Shown here piece by piece: positions 23,739-35,622 of a DNA stretch of 64,000 nt. The stretch is from Cephalotrichum gorgonifer. Lineage: Eukaryota > Ascomycota > Sordariomycetes > Microascales > Microascaceae. Every line of letters starts with the position of its first letter. The first letter of the stretch is position 1. The stretch spans positions 2,147,248-2,211,247 of the forward strand of contig ONZQ02000001.1 of the NCBI GenBank assembly GCA_900312665.1. Reading direction: 5' to 3'. Made by a program: the position numbers and the translations under genes. Below the pieces are notes generated by a model. That model did not search any database, was not told the origin of the DNA, and worked only from the letters and a program-made list of their open reading frames with translations.

Positions 23739-26639
23739 GATGACGGCACGTTTGTATGAAATTGATGGAGGCTAAATCGGAGATCCACAAGGAAATCGTT
23801 TATGGAGTTGGCAGTGATAATGTTAGCCGTAGCTGGAAATGGTTCCCGGCACGGCACGGCACATGGCGCTTGGGTTTGAAGAAGGGCCGTCTTTAGGAAG
23901 TCAGGCATAGAATAGCGATTTGTGTATTAATAAAGCTGAACTGAACAAAACGACCCATTCCCAGATCCTAACTACATTCATTTGCAGCTGTGGAACGTCA
24001 ATCAAACTTGAAGCTAGATGCAGTTGTGATCTGTAGCTATCGCCAACTGGTTCTTGTGGGGGGTTTATACAAGAACCAGTTGGCGATAGCTCCTGCCGCA
24101 GAAAAAACGACGCCTGGAATACCTTAGCCAGCCTGGGGCTTATACACGTTGTACTTCACTCTATCCTCAGTGCCACCTACCCAGCCTCCTCCGTCAGCGA
24201 AATCCGCTCGAGGAATGCAAGATATTCCTCGTGGGTCAATTTACTTTTAGTTCATGACTCTATTACCTTTTCTTCCTCGGGTTTCGGTCATTATTTTCGA
24301 CAGGGATATATTTTTTGTGATCACGAGGTACTCGCCGAGTCCTGGTCAGGCTTCGGGGTGATCTCTAAAGAGGCGGCAATGTCAAGCCTGGTAAATGCAG
24401 GTACGGCCGCTGAGGTGGAGGCAGGGAAGGCGGAACCGTTGTTACAGGCAGGTGCGTGCCATGGTCCACGGCAGGATCGGCTCATGTACGGCCCTTTTTG
24501 TATCCTATTTCAGGGTTCACACCACATCTACCTTCTGTCACAACACACACACCGCTTCCACATACATACATGGAGTGGGGAAACTACCATAAACGAAATT
24601 CTTACACCCATAGAGCGTTGCTCCTTCCTTAGGGGGTGGGTTCTCTTCAGCATGAAACTACTGGTGTTGTATGAAAGGCGGTTCAAGAAAGGGCGAATGC
24701 CTATTATTTCAAGGAGTGTACTCGGATGGAGTGCTCGTAGAGAATTAGCCAACAGGAGAGACCAGACGACGTGTGGTGCCCCGTGGCTCATATCCGTGGG
24801 GGGTCCACCCAGACGAGAGAGTAAGCGCGAGGATCATCGTGCTTGCCAGTGCCGTTTGATTCGTTGTCCACAAAATAAAACAAAATAAATACCCAAGAAA
24901 GAAGACCTTGCTTATCCAGTCCTGCGGCAGAATGGGTCTGAAGCTGCAGAGCTGGTCTGAAAGGTTCCCCCAGACCCGTAATACATCATCTCCGATTGTT
25001 CAACTGGCCAGACATCGCTGCAGGACATCTGAGAGAGGAAAGGACCGATATGCACGACTGCAGGTGTGATGAGGACTGGGACACCGCCTCAGAAACCACA
25101 GCAACTGCGCCCGACTTCGCCGACGCTCTGTGCTTCTGGGGGATTGGGCGGGGGAACACATATTATGGGTGTGATGGAAGAAACGGGCCCTTAATACATG
25201 TACAACATGCACTCGTGGCTCAGGAGGAGGCTTTAAACTTGTCTCTCTCATAACGTCTCAGACAATTCTGCGAGTGTAGTGACGGTACTATGCCCTATAT
25301 CCCCTTTTTTGCTTTCTGTTTTTCGCACGACCGCCACCACTGTCTCCGCGACTGTCTCGGGTATTAATTAATCGACTCGATACGGCTCGCTTGTCTCGCT
25401 TGCCGGAAGCACGCACTCTGGACGCTTGCCCCTCGGACCTTGATGATCAGTGGCAGGGAAGGCTCTAATACCACCATTGCCCTCGCCCGGCCCTCTCTTA
25501 CCCTTTCCCTATTCTCACCCTCCCCATTGTCCTTTCCCCTTTTGCAAACCAACAAGCCCCTCCTTGGCGTCCAACTCTCTCAGGTCCACGTCCACCCTTG
25601 GACGGTGCGCCTCCCTCCCGGATCAACAGCGAGTGTTGCCTCAACAAGACGGAGGAGTCGAACCGGGGCTAATCGAGCACTTGGCATTGGATCATCACTA
25701 CGCACCCTCTGGTTTCGATTTCTTCTCTGGCGTACGACGACACCGAACTCCCGCTCGCGTACGACGTCAACTATATTGGGCCTTGTTCAATAATCGATCC
25801 GAGCTTGGGTAGTACACAGAAGCGAACCTCGGACTGACTAGACGCCACATTATGAACACGCCAGAGGAGCTGCTGCAACTATCCTACCCCGTATAAGCTA
25901 TCTGGAATCTGGCCTCTGGAAACGACTGACCTGCCGTGGTCTCTGACAAAAAGCCCGCCTGGTGTGAGTGTTCTATCCTGTGGCACCAAAACCAGCATCC
26001 CTTTACCTTTCAGCCTATGTATAATTGCGGCGGTCGGTTGACATCCAGGGACTGACGCGGGACGCTGCAGGTAAACAAAACAAAGAACCGCCCCTGGACC
26101 ACACAGCGATCGAGGCCCCCCCCCCTCCTTCCCTCTCAGGCCCGGTCGGAAGACAGCGAAGCTCCGTCATTGACAGTCCTAATTACCACGTAATAATACC
26201 TAGCACGGACAGAAAGAAAACACAGACCCTCCCGCCAGCTTGTGTCCACCTGCCCACCAACAGCCCAAACCTAACCAGGCAATCAAGCGTGCCGATCCGG
26301 TTTTGGGCCCGCGCCAAAGAAGCAATCCTCGCCACAAATTACCACCCAGCTCCCACCACCCACACAGTGCGCTAGCCACTAATAGACTAGCATCCCCGAG
26401 GACACACCTTGAGAGGCACTGGACCCCACGGCTGAGCAACAGGTACGTGCCTCCGTGCTTCCAACCAGGGATAACCCTGCCATTATTCCCGCTCCCACCG
26501 GCGCCACCACCTTGGCTCACTTCGGCACACGGCACTGGTTATATTAGCACCCACCGCGAGAAGAAATAAGGAGAACGTTCTTCGTAATCACACTAAAAGT
26601 TCAGCGCGCTCCCTGCTCAATAGGGAAATCGCCGTCGCC
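23739..26639. other. 2.9-kb intergenic region with a perfect hairpin and the leader of the CLIP gene
   Basis: Contains an AATAAA-type signal near 23929 for the upstream gene and the 23-bp perfect inverted repeat listed separately. From about 25250 on it is long and pyrimidine-rich, the expected promoter and 5' leader of the CAP-Gly gene. Short open frames here have no recognisable protein character. Confidence 0.55.
24035..24091. repeat. perfect 23-bp inverted repeat, 11-nt loop
   Basis: Left arm 24035-24057 begins AGCTATCGCCAACTGGTTCT; right arm 24069-24091 is its exact reverse complement. The loop 24058-24068 is G-rich. It lies about 300 bp past the stop of the helical-repeat gene. A transcript would fold into a stable hairpin; it could equally be a miniature transposon remnant. 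Confidence 0.93.
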
Positions 26640-29247
26640 ATGGCCACCACAACAACATTCCCAAGACCAACCTCGAAAGCCTCCATCCACGGCACCATCC
26701 GGCGACCGCCCAGCCGCCAGCGCACTCTGCGAAAATCGACCAGCCTCGGCCCCGGCATCGTGACCAGTTCGACGCCCAACCTGAACTCCCTTTTCAACTC
26801 GTACCCTCACTCGCAGTCGCGACCGCCACCCGTCCCGCGGCTGGGCCTCTCCCGAAAGGGTTCCCTGGCGACCCTCACCCAGTCGTCCCTCGCATCCATC
26901 CCCGATGCAAGTGAGTCATACGGCTTTGATACCGTCTTGAATGATACCGATATGCCTCTCCCACCACTCACTCCCGGAAGGTACGTGTCCGAGAATGTGG
27001 CCGTCGGCGACATCGTGGATGTCCCGGGTGGCATGCAGGGCACCGTGCGCTTCATCGGACCGGTTCAGGGGAAGAAGGGAACTTTTGCTGGAGTAGAACT
27101 ACTGTCAGAGTTTGCGGCACGCGGCAAGAATAACGGCGATGTCGATGGGTGTGTCTCTCTCCCCTCTCCCCCTTGCTCAGCGTCGGCCCAGGACCATTCC
27201 CGCTTAGCGGGGTCTCGACTATTTATTGAGAGGCACAAATAGCTAACATGTCTGTTTCCTCCTTCGTGTTAGCGTTTCATACTTCACCCCATCCGTCCCC
27301 GGTGCGGGTATGTTTCTCCCCGCGGGGAAAGCAGTTCGACGTGAGAGCTCCTTTTCTCTCACGCCGACGGGAATTTCCGGCGGCCTAAAAGTAGGCACAC
27401 AAAATTCAACAAACCACACACCACCGATGCCTTCCATACCAAAGTTTAGCCAGTCCGTCGGTCCGGGGCGTGCGCCGAGCCCCTATGGCAGGAAGCCTAG
27501 GGCCTCTCTTCCCCGGCCAGACTCTCCCCAGCGCCGCATCCCGATGACGCCCGGACCGCGTCCTTCGATGGGCAGCCCGAGCAAGAGCAACGGCGCTAGC
27601 CGCTACGGTAGTCCTACAACGCCTAGGTTTGCTCAGAGCGTGCGGGGGACTGCTGGCGACCCGGCGAAGAAAATGCCTTTGGGGAGGGGCGCGGATCATG
27701 CTGGGCTAGCACCCCGCAGCGTTTCGGCGCTTGGGTTCGACGACGAGGACGCCACTCCAACTGGCCTTGCGCGTCCCAAGGCAAATGGCAGTCACGGATC
27801 CGTCTCGTCAATTGGCAACAAATTCCGACCTCCTTCGAGAGCCAACAATAACGACGAGACCGAACTACTGCGAGCACAGCTTGAGGATCGCGATAGGCAG
27901 CTTAAAGAGCAGACTACTACGCTTGCGGAAATGGAGAGCAGTCTCGCTGAGCTGCAGACTCTCATGGACCAGTCGGGCGGCCCCAGATTCGGAGCACCCG
28001 ACCCTGACGAAGACAAGGATACGGCCCAGCTTCGGGCCCTGTTAAGGGAAAAGAACGAGAAGATTGCCATGCTTACCGCTGAATTTGATTCACACCGGGC
28101 CGACTTCCGTAGCACTATCGACGCATTGGAGATGGCTAGTACCGAAACCGTCCGCGTGTACGAGTCGCAGAAGAAGGAAATGATGCAGGAAGTCCAAGAG
28201 CTCACGTCAAGGCTTGAGGATGTTGACTCCGTTGCCTCACAACTCAAACAGCTGGAGGACCTCGTCCAGGACCTCGAGGAGGGCCTCGAGGACGCGCGAC
28301 GTGGCGAGGCGGAAGCGCGTGGGGAGGTCGAGTTCCTGCGTGGGGAGGTCGAGCGCACGCGAGCAGAGCTCCGTCGTGAAAAGGAGAAGACGTCGTCATC
28401 TGCTCTCAACCGGCCGGCCAACGGAAATACCGGTGGCGACCCGGCGGTGGTCGCAAAGGAGGTGGAACAGAAGGACGACGAGATTCGCGGTCTCAAGGCC
28501 ATCATCCATTCTCTAAGTCGCGACTCGGCACCTAACGAAGGTGATAAGTCAATGGAACAGCGGCGGCTACGCGAGAAATGGGAGCGAGAAATCGCCGATC
28601 TCCGCGCTGTTCTAGAAGAGAAGACGAAGCGCGAGGAGGAGATGGAGCAGGAGCTGGACATGCTCCGAAGGCCCAACGCAACCCAGCGCCAAAGCCAACG
28701 CCAAAGTGCCCTGACGGTGGTCAGCGCCAAACGGTCCTCACTTCGAGACTCGCGGGACACGGTCGTCCTCTCGCGGAACCACGAACCCCGTTCGCCGCCG
28801 GAGGCTCAGAATGGCCACACGCGGGTCCGCACGCTCGACACCATGCCCGAGAGCGACGCATACTCCACGGCAACGGAGAATAGCACCCTATGGTGCGAGA
28901 TATGCGAGACGGGCGGGCACGACATCCTGACCTGCACGAACATGTTCGGGCCCGACGGAGCAAAGTCTACGGAGCCATACCGGCCTCGGGGACCTCACGA
29001 TGACGATTTCAAGTCTCTATCGGCCGATGTCCCCGGCGACATCAAGATATCGCCACTCTCCACGACCAAGTCCAAGGCAGCCCTAGTTCCAGACTCGCAG
29101 CCAACCCCCCGAGTTGCGCCTAGCCTCATGGACTCCGGCCCGCTTGCGGGCAAGGAGAGCGGTGTAGTTGATGAGACGAAGTGGTGTGCACTCTGTGAGC
29201 GGGACGGGCACGACAGCGTTGACTGCCCGATAGAGGACGCTTTCTAA
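26640..29247 (+). CDS. CAP-Gly microtubule plus-end protein (CLIP-170/Tip1/Bik1 homologue)
   Basis: Two exons: 26640-27148 and 27273-29247 (intron GTGTGT ... GCTAAC ... TAG); 827 aa. Basic Ser/Pro-rich N-terminus, then one CAP-Gly domain (about residues 118-185: VGDIVDVPGGMQGTVRFIG, GTFAGVEL, GKNNGDVDG) whose last strand VSYFTPSVPGAGMFLP is supplied by exon 2. A basic linker follows, then a coiled coil (about 350-630), and two CCHC-type zinc knuckles (CEICETGGHDILTC and CALCERDGHDSVDC). It ends in EDAF, close to the EEY/F-type C-terminus of CLIPs. Such proteins track growing microtubule ends and link to dynein/dynactin and kinesin. Two knuckles match mammalian CLIP-170; the single CAP-Gly matches yeast Bik1 and Tip1. 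Confidence 0.95.
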
Positions 29248-30226
29248 TTTGTTTCGGGAACGAAATAATGTATGAGACGGGCCTACGAAAATCTTATCTC
29301 TGGGTCATGATGTTGAGCCCTCCAGAAAAGGCGGGGGGAGAGGAGGTGTTGTGGAGGGAGCTCCCAGTCTTGTTGGCCACGAAGCGTTTTTTTCCCTTGT
29401 GATGAAGATACCACTACTTTCTTTTCGCCGACACGTTTTATGCCACCACTCAACTAGTACTTTAGTGTCTTTCACTACGTTGCCAGTCCACCGTTCTTAG
29501 TTTTTGTTTCTTTCTGGGGGTCTAAGTCGGTCGTCCGGTCCGGCTGCGGCTCCGGCTCCGGCTCCGGATGGGGCCGTCGGCTTCAACAGAACTTGACCGG
29601 GGCTAAGACTCGAAACTGTTGTTAGATACTGTTATTTAATAGGGACTGGAATGATTTATGAGAACGAGTCTTGAATATCGTGGTTCTTTATGGTGATGCA
29701 TTGACACCGTTACACACGACAACAATTTATCCACAGGCGCTGAACCTGACACAGCTTACCTAACCCATCCATGATCTTTCCTAGCAAACACCTGTAATGA
29801 TTACTACAGGCACGAGCACCCCATAACTCAAGCTCCACACCTAATCCTTAGGTGTAAGCTCGAAGGCGCAGCAAGAACGAAGACTACCGCAGCATTGGTG
29901 ATTTGACGGCAGTGCTGGGTTTCTTACTTTGGAACGACGTGGTCGCTCCTCTCAAAAAGGATATTATACTTGGGCGCTTTTTATCGAATTTTACAACTTG
30001 CGAAGCCCATTTCGCAGACACCGGCGGACCACACGGAACACCGAAGAGTCGACAACGGCCGACACCATCCCATGAAGCACCTCACGATACAATTAAATTC
30101 ATCGCATCTCCCCGTCGACCCGAACGAAGCTTGGACTTGAACCTACTAGTGCAATCGCTACCCCTTTTCTTCTTGCTTCCTGATCGATCCCTACGACACG
30201 GCAATTCGACGACCGAGACGCCCGCC
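29248..30226. other. intergenic region, CLIP to kinase
   Basis: 979 bp. Has a short CGGCTC hexamer repeat (about 29543-29570) and otherwise promoter-like sequence. An in-frame upstream extension of the kinase has no ATG start and is not conserved-looking. Confidence 0.45.
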
Positions 30227-31676
30227 ATGGCGCAAATGATACAGGACCTCTTCTACTCGCTGGGCAACTGCCTCAACTGCTTCCCCGGAAGCCCGACCCT
30301 CAAGATCAATGGCCGGAGCTTTAAGATCCTCCGGCTCCTAGGCGAGGTCCGACTTCAATCCCTCCGCCCGCCCCCCTCGCCCCCTTTCCCCGGAGGCGCA
30401 AATATCCCAGCCTCCCTTGGCCCACGCTAACAGAACACATATGCAGGGCGGCTTCTCCTACGTCTACCTAGTCGAAGACACCGCGACATCCGAGACCCTA
30501 GCCCTCAAGAAGATTCGCTGCCCCTTCGGCGCCGAGTCCCTCGCGACCGCCATGCGCGAGGTGGAGGCCTACCGCATCTTCGCGCACACCCCGGGCATCA
30601 TCCACATGGTGGACTACTCCGTGGCCGCCGACAGCGGCGGCGGCGTCGGCGGCATCGGCGGCGATGGCGACGGGGGATCCAAGACGGTGTACGTCCTGCT
30701 GCCGTACTACAAGAGGGGGAACCTACAGGACGTCATAAACGCCAACGTCGTCAACAGCGCGCGGTTCCCCGAGCGGAAACTCATGGAGCTGTTCCTGGGC
30801 GTGTGCAAAGCGCTGAGGCGCATGCACGTGTACGAGGCGGGCCCCGCGCGGATGGAGAGGATGGAGATGGGAGACGGGGATACGGCGGGCGGGAGGAGGG
30901 TCGCGAGTACCCGGGCCGCCGTGCCGGATGTGGAGGAGGAGACGGAGCAGGAGAGGCCCTTGATGCAGGGGGAGAACAACGTCGCGGGCGCGCACATAAA
31001 GGCATACGCCCACCGAGATATCAAGCCCGGTAAGTTTGCAAACCCCCCCCCCCCCCTTTTTTTCCCCCCCAAAAGACTGCCCACTTAATATGAGCGAAGC
31101 GGAGCTAACATGGCGGGGCACGGGAAAATAGGCAACATAATGATAAACGACACAGGCGAGGGCCCAATCCTAATGGACCTCGGCTCCGTCGTCCCCTCCC
31201 CGACGCCCATCACCTCGCACTCCCTCGCCATCGCGACGCAGGACCAGGCGGCCGAGCACTCCACGATGCCCTACCGCGCCCCCGAGCTCTTCGACGTCCG
31301 CACCGGCACGGTCATCGACACCAAGGTCGACATCTGGTCCATGGGCTGCACCCTGTTCGCCTGCCTCATCGGGAAGTCGCCCTTCGAGATGCGCTCGGAC
31401 GAGACGGGCGGCACGCTCTCCCTCTGCGTGCTTGGCGGCGACTGGCGGTTCCCCGACGAGGCCCCCGGCGGCGGCGCCGTACGGGATAAGCCGAGGAGGA
31501 CCGGCACCGGGACGACCGCTCCGGAGGCGAGGGCCCCCGAGGTGAGGATAAGCGACCCGGTGAGGGCCGTGGTGAGGAAGTGCCTGGCCGTCGAGCCTAG
31601 CGAGCGGCCCGACATCGACGAGCTCATCGAGATGGTGAAGGGTGTGATCGAGGGCTTACCCGAGGACGAGGCCTAA
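30227..31676 (+). CDS. ENV7: Env7/STK16-like serine/threonine kinase (NAK family)
   Basis: Three exons: 30227-30346, 30447-31029, 31132-31676; 415 aa. The first junction builds the glycine loop LLGEGGFSYVYLVED; the second builds HRDIKPGNIMI. The Lys in LALKKI, the HRD Asp and DLGS (in place of DFG, as in STK16) are present, so the kinase should be active. The N-terminus has two Cys (NCLNCF, residues 15 and 18) where yeast Env7 and mammalian STK16 are lipid-modified. Yeast Env7 sits on the vacuole membrane and limits fusion. Two insertions interrupt the N-terminal half: a Gly/Asp loop (about 120-135) and a charged stretch of about 55 residues before HRD. The first intron's donor (GTCCGA) is weak. 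Fourteen C plus seven T occupy intron 2. Confidence 0.92.
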
Positions 31677-32234
31677 ATCCCCGCCCACTCACTCACTCAC
31701 AACTCTATACTCTTTTTTTTAGTCGATTTTTGTTTCGGTCACACATGAATTTACTGGGGAGGGGCCGACAGGGACGGCGAGGAACGAGACGGGACAGGGT
31801 GGGAAACAAAACATCCCCGGCGCCATGTACGATTATGTTCTCTTGATATCTACTTGTATGCAGCAAGACACGGAGTCCGATGAATTATATATAAAGAAAA
31901 CCTACCTGGGCGAGCAGCGCCTGTCTTTATGCTTTCAAAGTTCACGCACGTTCTGCTGAGAACTATTGGAGTCAGTCATCTATTTCGTCGGGAACCCGCT
32001 AATTACAGGCAATCATTCCCCCGAATACCTGACTCTCGTTCCCCTTTTCTGCCCTTTGCCCCGCTTAGTAGAGTGGAGTGTTTTGTTTCCTCCTCTGACT
32101 CCAAAACCACCTAGCCCATCGGAAAGGAAAGCAGTAAAAATATTGGCCTTGACGGATCAATCCCGATAACCCCCTCGTCACAACAAAACCAATGCAAAGA
32201 AACCTGGTGCCCACTCACTCGGCTAACACGTTCC
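31677..32234. other. convergent 3' spacer, kinase / alpha-mannosidase
   Basis: 558 bp of 3' UTR-like sequence with ATATATAAAG near 31885. No coding signal. Confidence 0.5.
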
Positions 32235-35200
32235 CTAGAGCTCAAGCCGGTAAGTGGCCACCTCGAACGGTCTCAGTGTGATCTTGAAGGTGTTCCCATC
32301 AAGCTCTACCTCTTCGATATCGTCCTCGAGAATATTTGACTTGAACACCCTCTGCACGTCCCAGCTCGTCTCGATAACACCCCTGCTACGGCTGCCAAGA
32401 CTCTCGTACACGCGGATGACGACGCTGCGGCCCTTACGCCGGGGCAGCTCCCCGCGGCTGACGTCTTCGTCGTCTTCTCCCCGCTTGATAGTATCGAGGA
32501 AGAGGGATTCATCGCCTGTGAGCTTGATTGGGGTGGATTTACTAAGCATGCCGATGGCCTCCTTGGCCACGAATCCGGTCCTCATGGGGCTGTTCATGGA
32601 GTAAGCTGCCTTGACGGTCGACGGTCCGAGGGCTCCTGCGTGCGGGAAGATGCCCCACCGGATGGTGTGCTGGCCCATATCTGCGTGGGCATCCGGGGCC
32701 TTGGGGGCCCGGAGGAGAGACAACCTCATGAGGTTTCCGCAAGTGGAAAATCCGTACTTGCTGTCGTTAAGGATCGACACACCATATCCCGGCTCTGACA
32801 AGTCGGCGAAGCGGTGGCAGCAGACCTCAAACTTGGCCATGTCCCAGGTAGTGTTGTAGTGCGTCGGCCGCCTAGTGATTCCAAACGCCGTTTCATAACT
32901 TGCCTCCGTGTTCCGCACTTCAACGGGGAACTCAACCTTGAGGAACTTCATCGTCTCGTGCCAGTCGACGTCCGCTTTGCACTCTACCCACGAGTCGACG
33001 CCATCGAGCGCTGCCGAGAGGCTGATGGTGGTCACCATGGAGCTCTTGTCGCTGATCTTGGTCCTTGTGACGATGCTAACTCTGTGATCCTTCACTTCGG
33101 AGATCTTCGACTCACCACCCGAGAGCGGCTTACCCGTGTCCAGGTGGTAAACCTCGACATCCCACGCCTGCCAGTAGAGGGGCTTGTCATCGAAGATGAC
33201 AAACTGGTTCGCCTTCTGGTCCTTCTCGATGACTTCGCGGTCATTGCGGCGGTCGTAGAGCGATGTGATGCAGCCGCGTTCAACCCGGACTCGAAGCTGG
33301 TCATTCGAGAGGACGAAGACCCCTGCTGATACTTCCTCCACGGAAACAGCCTTTCGATCGGGAGAAACCTTGAAGTGGCGGACGGGAAGGAAGTTTCCGG
33401 ACCCACAGGCAACACCGACTTCGCCGTTTCCGAGCTCGATTAGTTCTTTGCGGTGCCAAGGGAGACCATTGACGGCGACTGGAGCGCTGAAGCTGTCTGC
33501 CTTAACTTCCGATACCCCAAGAGACCGATAGGCTTCCTTATATATCTCCTTTCCGGTCTTGAAAACAGCCGCATACACCTAAATATTATGGTTGGTAAAA
33601 AAAGCCATCGATAGTGAACCTACTAGTAGGAGGATTGTGGCGAGTAATAGGGTTAGAAACTCACCTCATCTGAATCATCATAGCACATTTCGATAGAGCT
33701 TCCAGGAAGACAATCGTGGAACTGACAAAGTAGAACGCTCTCCCACATAAAATCGAACTCTTTCTTCGGATACTTGTACGAGCTATCTTTGAGCGAGGCC
33801 GCCGTGGCTAAGAACTCGAGATCTCGTAGAAGACTCTCCGACATGCGGTTGTACTTTTTATTGTTCGCCTGGGTGGTGTAGGTGCCTCGGTGAAGCTCAA
33901 AGTAAAGTTCGCCGTACCACGTCACAAAGTTGGATGCTTTCGGCTCGAGTTTATCGAAGAAGTCGTCCACGGATTTTCCCATGTGCACCCGAGGAAGATC
34001 TGTCTGTCCAAGGCTAAGGGTGTCCGTAATTCCTCGGCATCGTCGCAGCTTCTCAATGTGCTCCCAGGTCGGCCCACCACCCCCATCTCCTTTGCCAAAG
34101 ACCAGGAGGGACGTGTGGTCGTGATCCAGGGACTTGTGGCGGCTAACGCTCCGCCTCACGTCGCCGAAGTGGGCAGAAGCTGTGTACGTCTCAGACGGGG
34201 GCATGTGACAGATTACCTGGCTCCCATCGAGAGAAACCCAGTTGAAGGTGGTGTGGGGAAACTTGTTGATATTGTTCCAGCTCAGCTTCTGGGTAAGGAA
34301 TCGATCCATGCCGGCGAGACGGCAGAGCTGTGGCAGCTGGCTCGAGTATCCAAAGGTGTCCGGAAGCCAGAAAGTTCGGCACCTCGCCCCAAAGTGGCTC
34401 TCGAAGAAGCGCTGACCGTAGAGAAACTGCCGAGCGAGGGACTCTCCACTGGGCATGTTTGTGTCGTGCTCTACCCAGCTGCCGCCGATGGGGTGGAACC
34501 GGCCCTCCCGAACCTTCCCCTTAACACGGTCAAAGGCATATGGGTAGTCTTCCTTGAGCCATTTGTACTGCTGCGCCTGGGAGCAGGCGAAGTGAAGTTC
34601 TGGGTAACGGTCCATCAAGTCGCACTGATTCGACCAAGACCTGCCCACTTTCCTCCTCGTCTCGGCCCAAGGCCAAAGCCAGCAGCTGTCGATGTGACAG
34701 TGGCCGATCCCAAAGACATCGATGTCATTTTCATTCTCGTACACCTTGGACGAGTCAACAAGGGTCCCAAGACACTCCTGAGCAATCTTCCGACACCTCA
34801 CTATGGATTCCTTGTCTCCCTGGACAAAGGTATTCAGAATCCTGGTAGCAACTTCGAGGGCCTTGTGCTGTTTTGGAGAGTTCTCAGGAAGTTCCCTTGC
34901 GGCATCGCCAATGATCCAGATATCAATGGAGAGGGCACGAGCTTGAAGGTTGACGGCGACGATGGTGGCCTTGCTTAGTTGGAATCTCTTGTTCGGGTCG
35001 GGGGGTTGGATGGAGTCGCCTCCAGGTGCATTACCAAACATGCCATTGCAGGCCATCTCAATGTAAATGACATGTTCCTGACCGTCGCGGAATGCGCTGG
35101 GTAGGATCCACTCGATGCGCTCGCCATTGCCGGTAAGACCCTGGAGAGGCTTCCCGTCCTCACTCCAGACCATCCCCTCATTGTGAGCGTCCCAGTGCAG

Positions 35201-35622
35201 CTCGAGGTGTTCCTTGTCGCGGAGATCCTCGGGCACAGTCAGGATAACCTTGAACCAATGAGTGGACCACGCAGGGCCAAATGAGCGGCCGACGGACGTC
35301 TTCTCGAACTTGTGGGACGTGGCCTCCCGAAAGGTTGGGCGCTTGAGATCGGGCGCGGACCAGACCGAGAGCTTGACATGGGGTTCGCCCGAGGCCTCGC
35401 CCTCGTGCATCATCCTACAAGGGGCGCGCCGATTAGTTTCTCAACCAGAATACACGATAGGATAACTCGGGCTTACGAGAGGAGGTTCTGCGATTCATAT
35501 TGACCCCCGGATGTAAACTGGCTAAGGCGGTCCTTGTAGAGCTTAGAGATCCACTGGCCAACGGGGCGAGGGGCCAGGACCGGATACGAGGTCTTACTCG
35601 ACCTATCTTCGCCGCCACCCAT
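32235..35622 (-). CDS. AMS1: GH38 class II alpha-mannosidase (vacuolar/cytosolic Ams1 type)
   Basis: Three exons: 35622-35477, 35414-33665, 33578-32235; 1079 aa, the usual Ams1 length. It hydrolyses alpha-mannosides during glycan turnover. The GH38 catalytic domain starts near residue 285: GHCHIDSCWLWPW carries the zinc-binding His and Asp, FWLPDTFGYSSQLPQL (about 395) carries the nucleophile Asp, and CQFHDCLPGSS carries the later metal-binding His. Exon 3 is the beta-sandwich C-terminal domain. There is no signal peptide (MGGGEDRSSKTSYPVLAP), which fits the direct cytosol-to-vacuole delivery known for Ams1 (a selective autophagy cargo in yeasts). The short 49-residue first exon is supported by a clean GTAAGC/TAG intron and by reading straight into the conserved N-terminal beta domain. 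Confidence 0.96.

Noticed and set aside
24358..24888. 176-codon plus-strand frame in the intergenic region
   Set aside because: No recognisable protein character, no splice or start support, low-complexity ends.
25640..25665. tRNA B-box-like sequence (reverse strand GGTTCGACTC)
   Set aside because: No T-stem pairing and no matching A box, anticodon arm or acceptor stem could be built.
27792..28760. 322-codon minus-strand frame rich in Ser/Arg
   Set aside because: Mirror of the coiled-coil codons of the CLIP homologue.
29903..30226. In-frame N-terminal extension of the kinase
   Set aside because: It lacks an ATG and would bury the Cys-containing N-terminus used for membrane attachment; the ATG at 30227 fits Env7/STK16.
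33890..34978. Long open frame (362 codons) on the plus strand
   Set aside because: It lies entirely antisense to AMS1 exon 2, which has intact GH38 motifs; the open frame follows from GC-rich codon bias.
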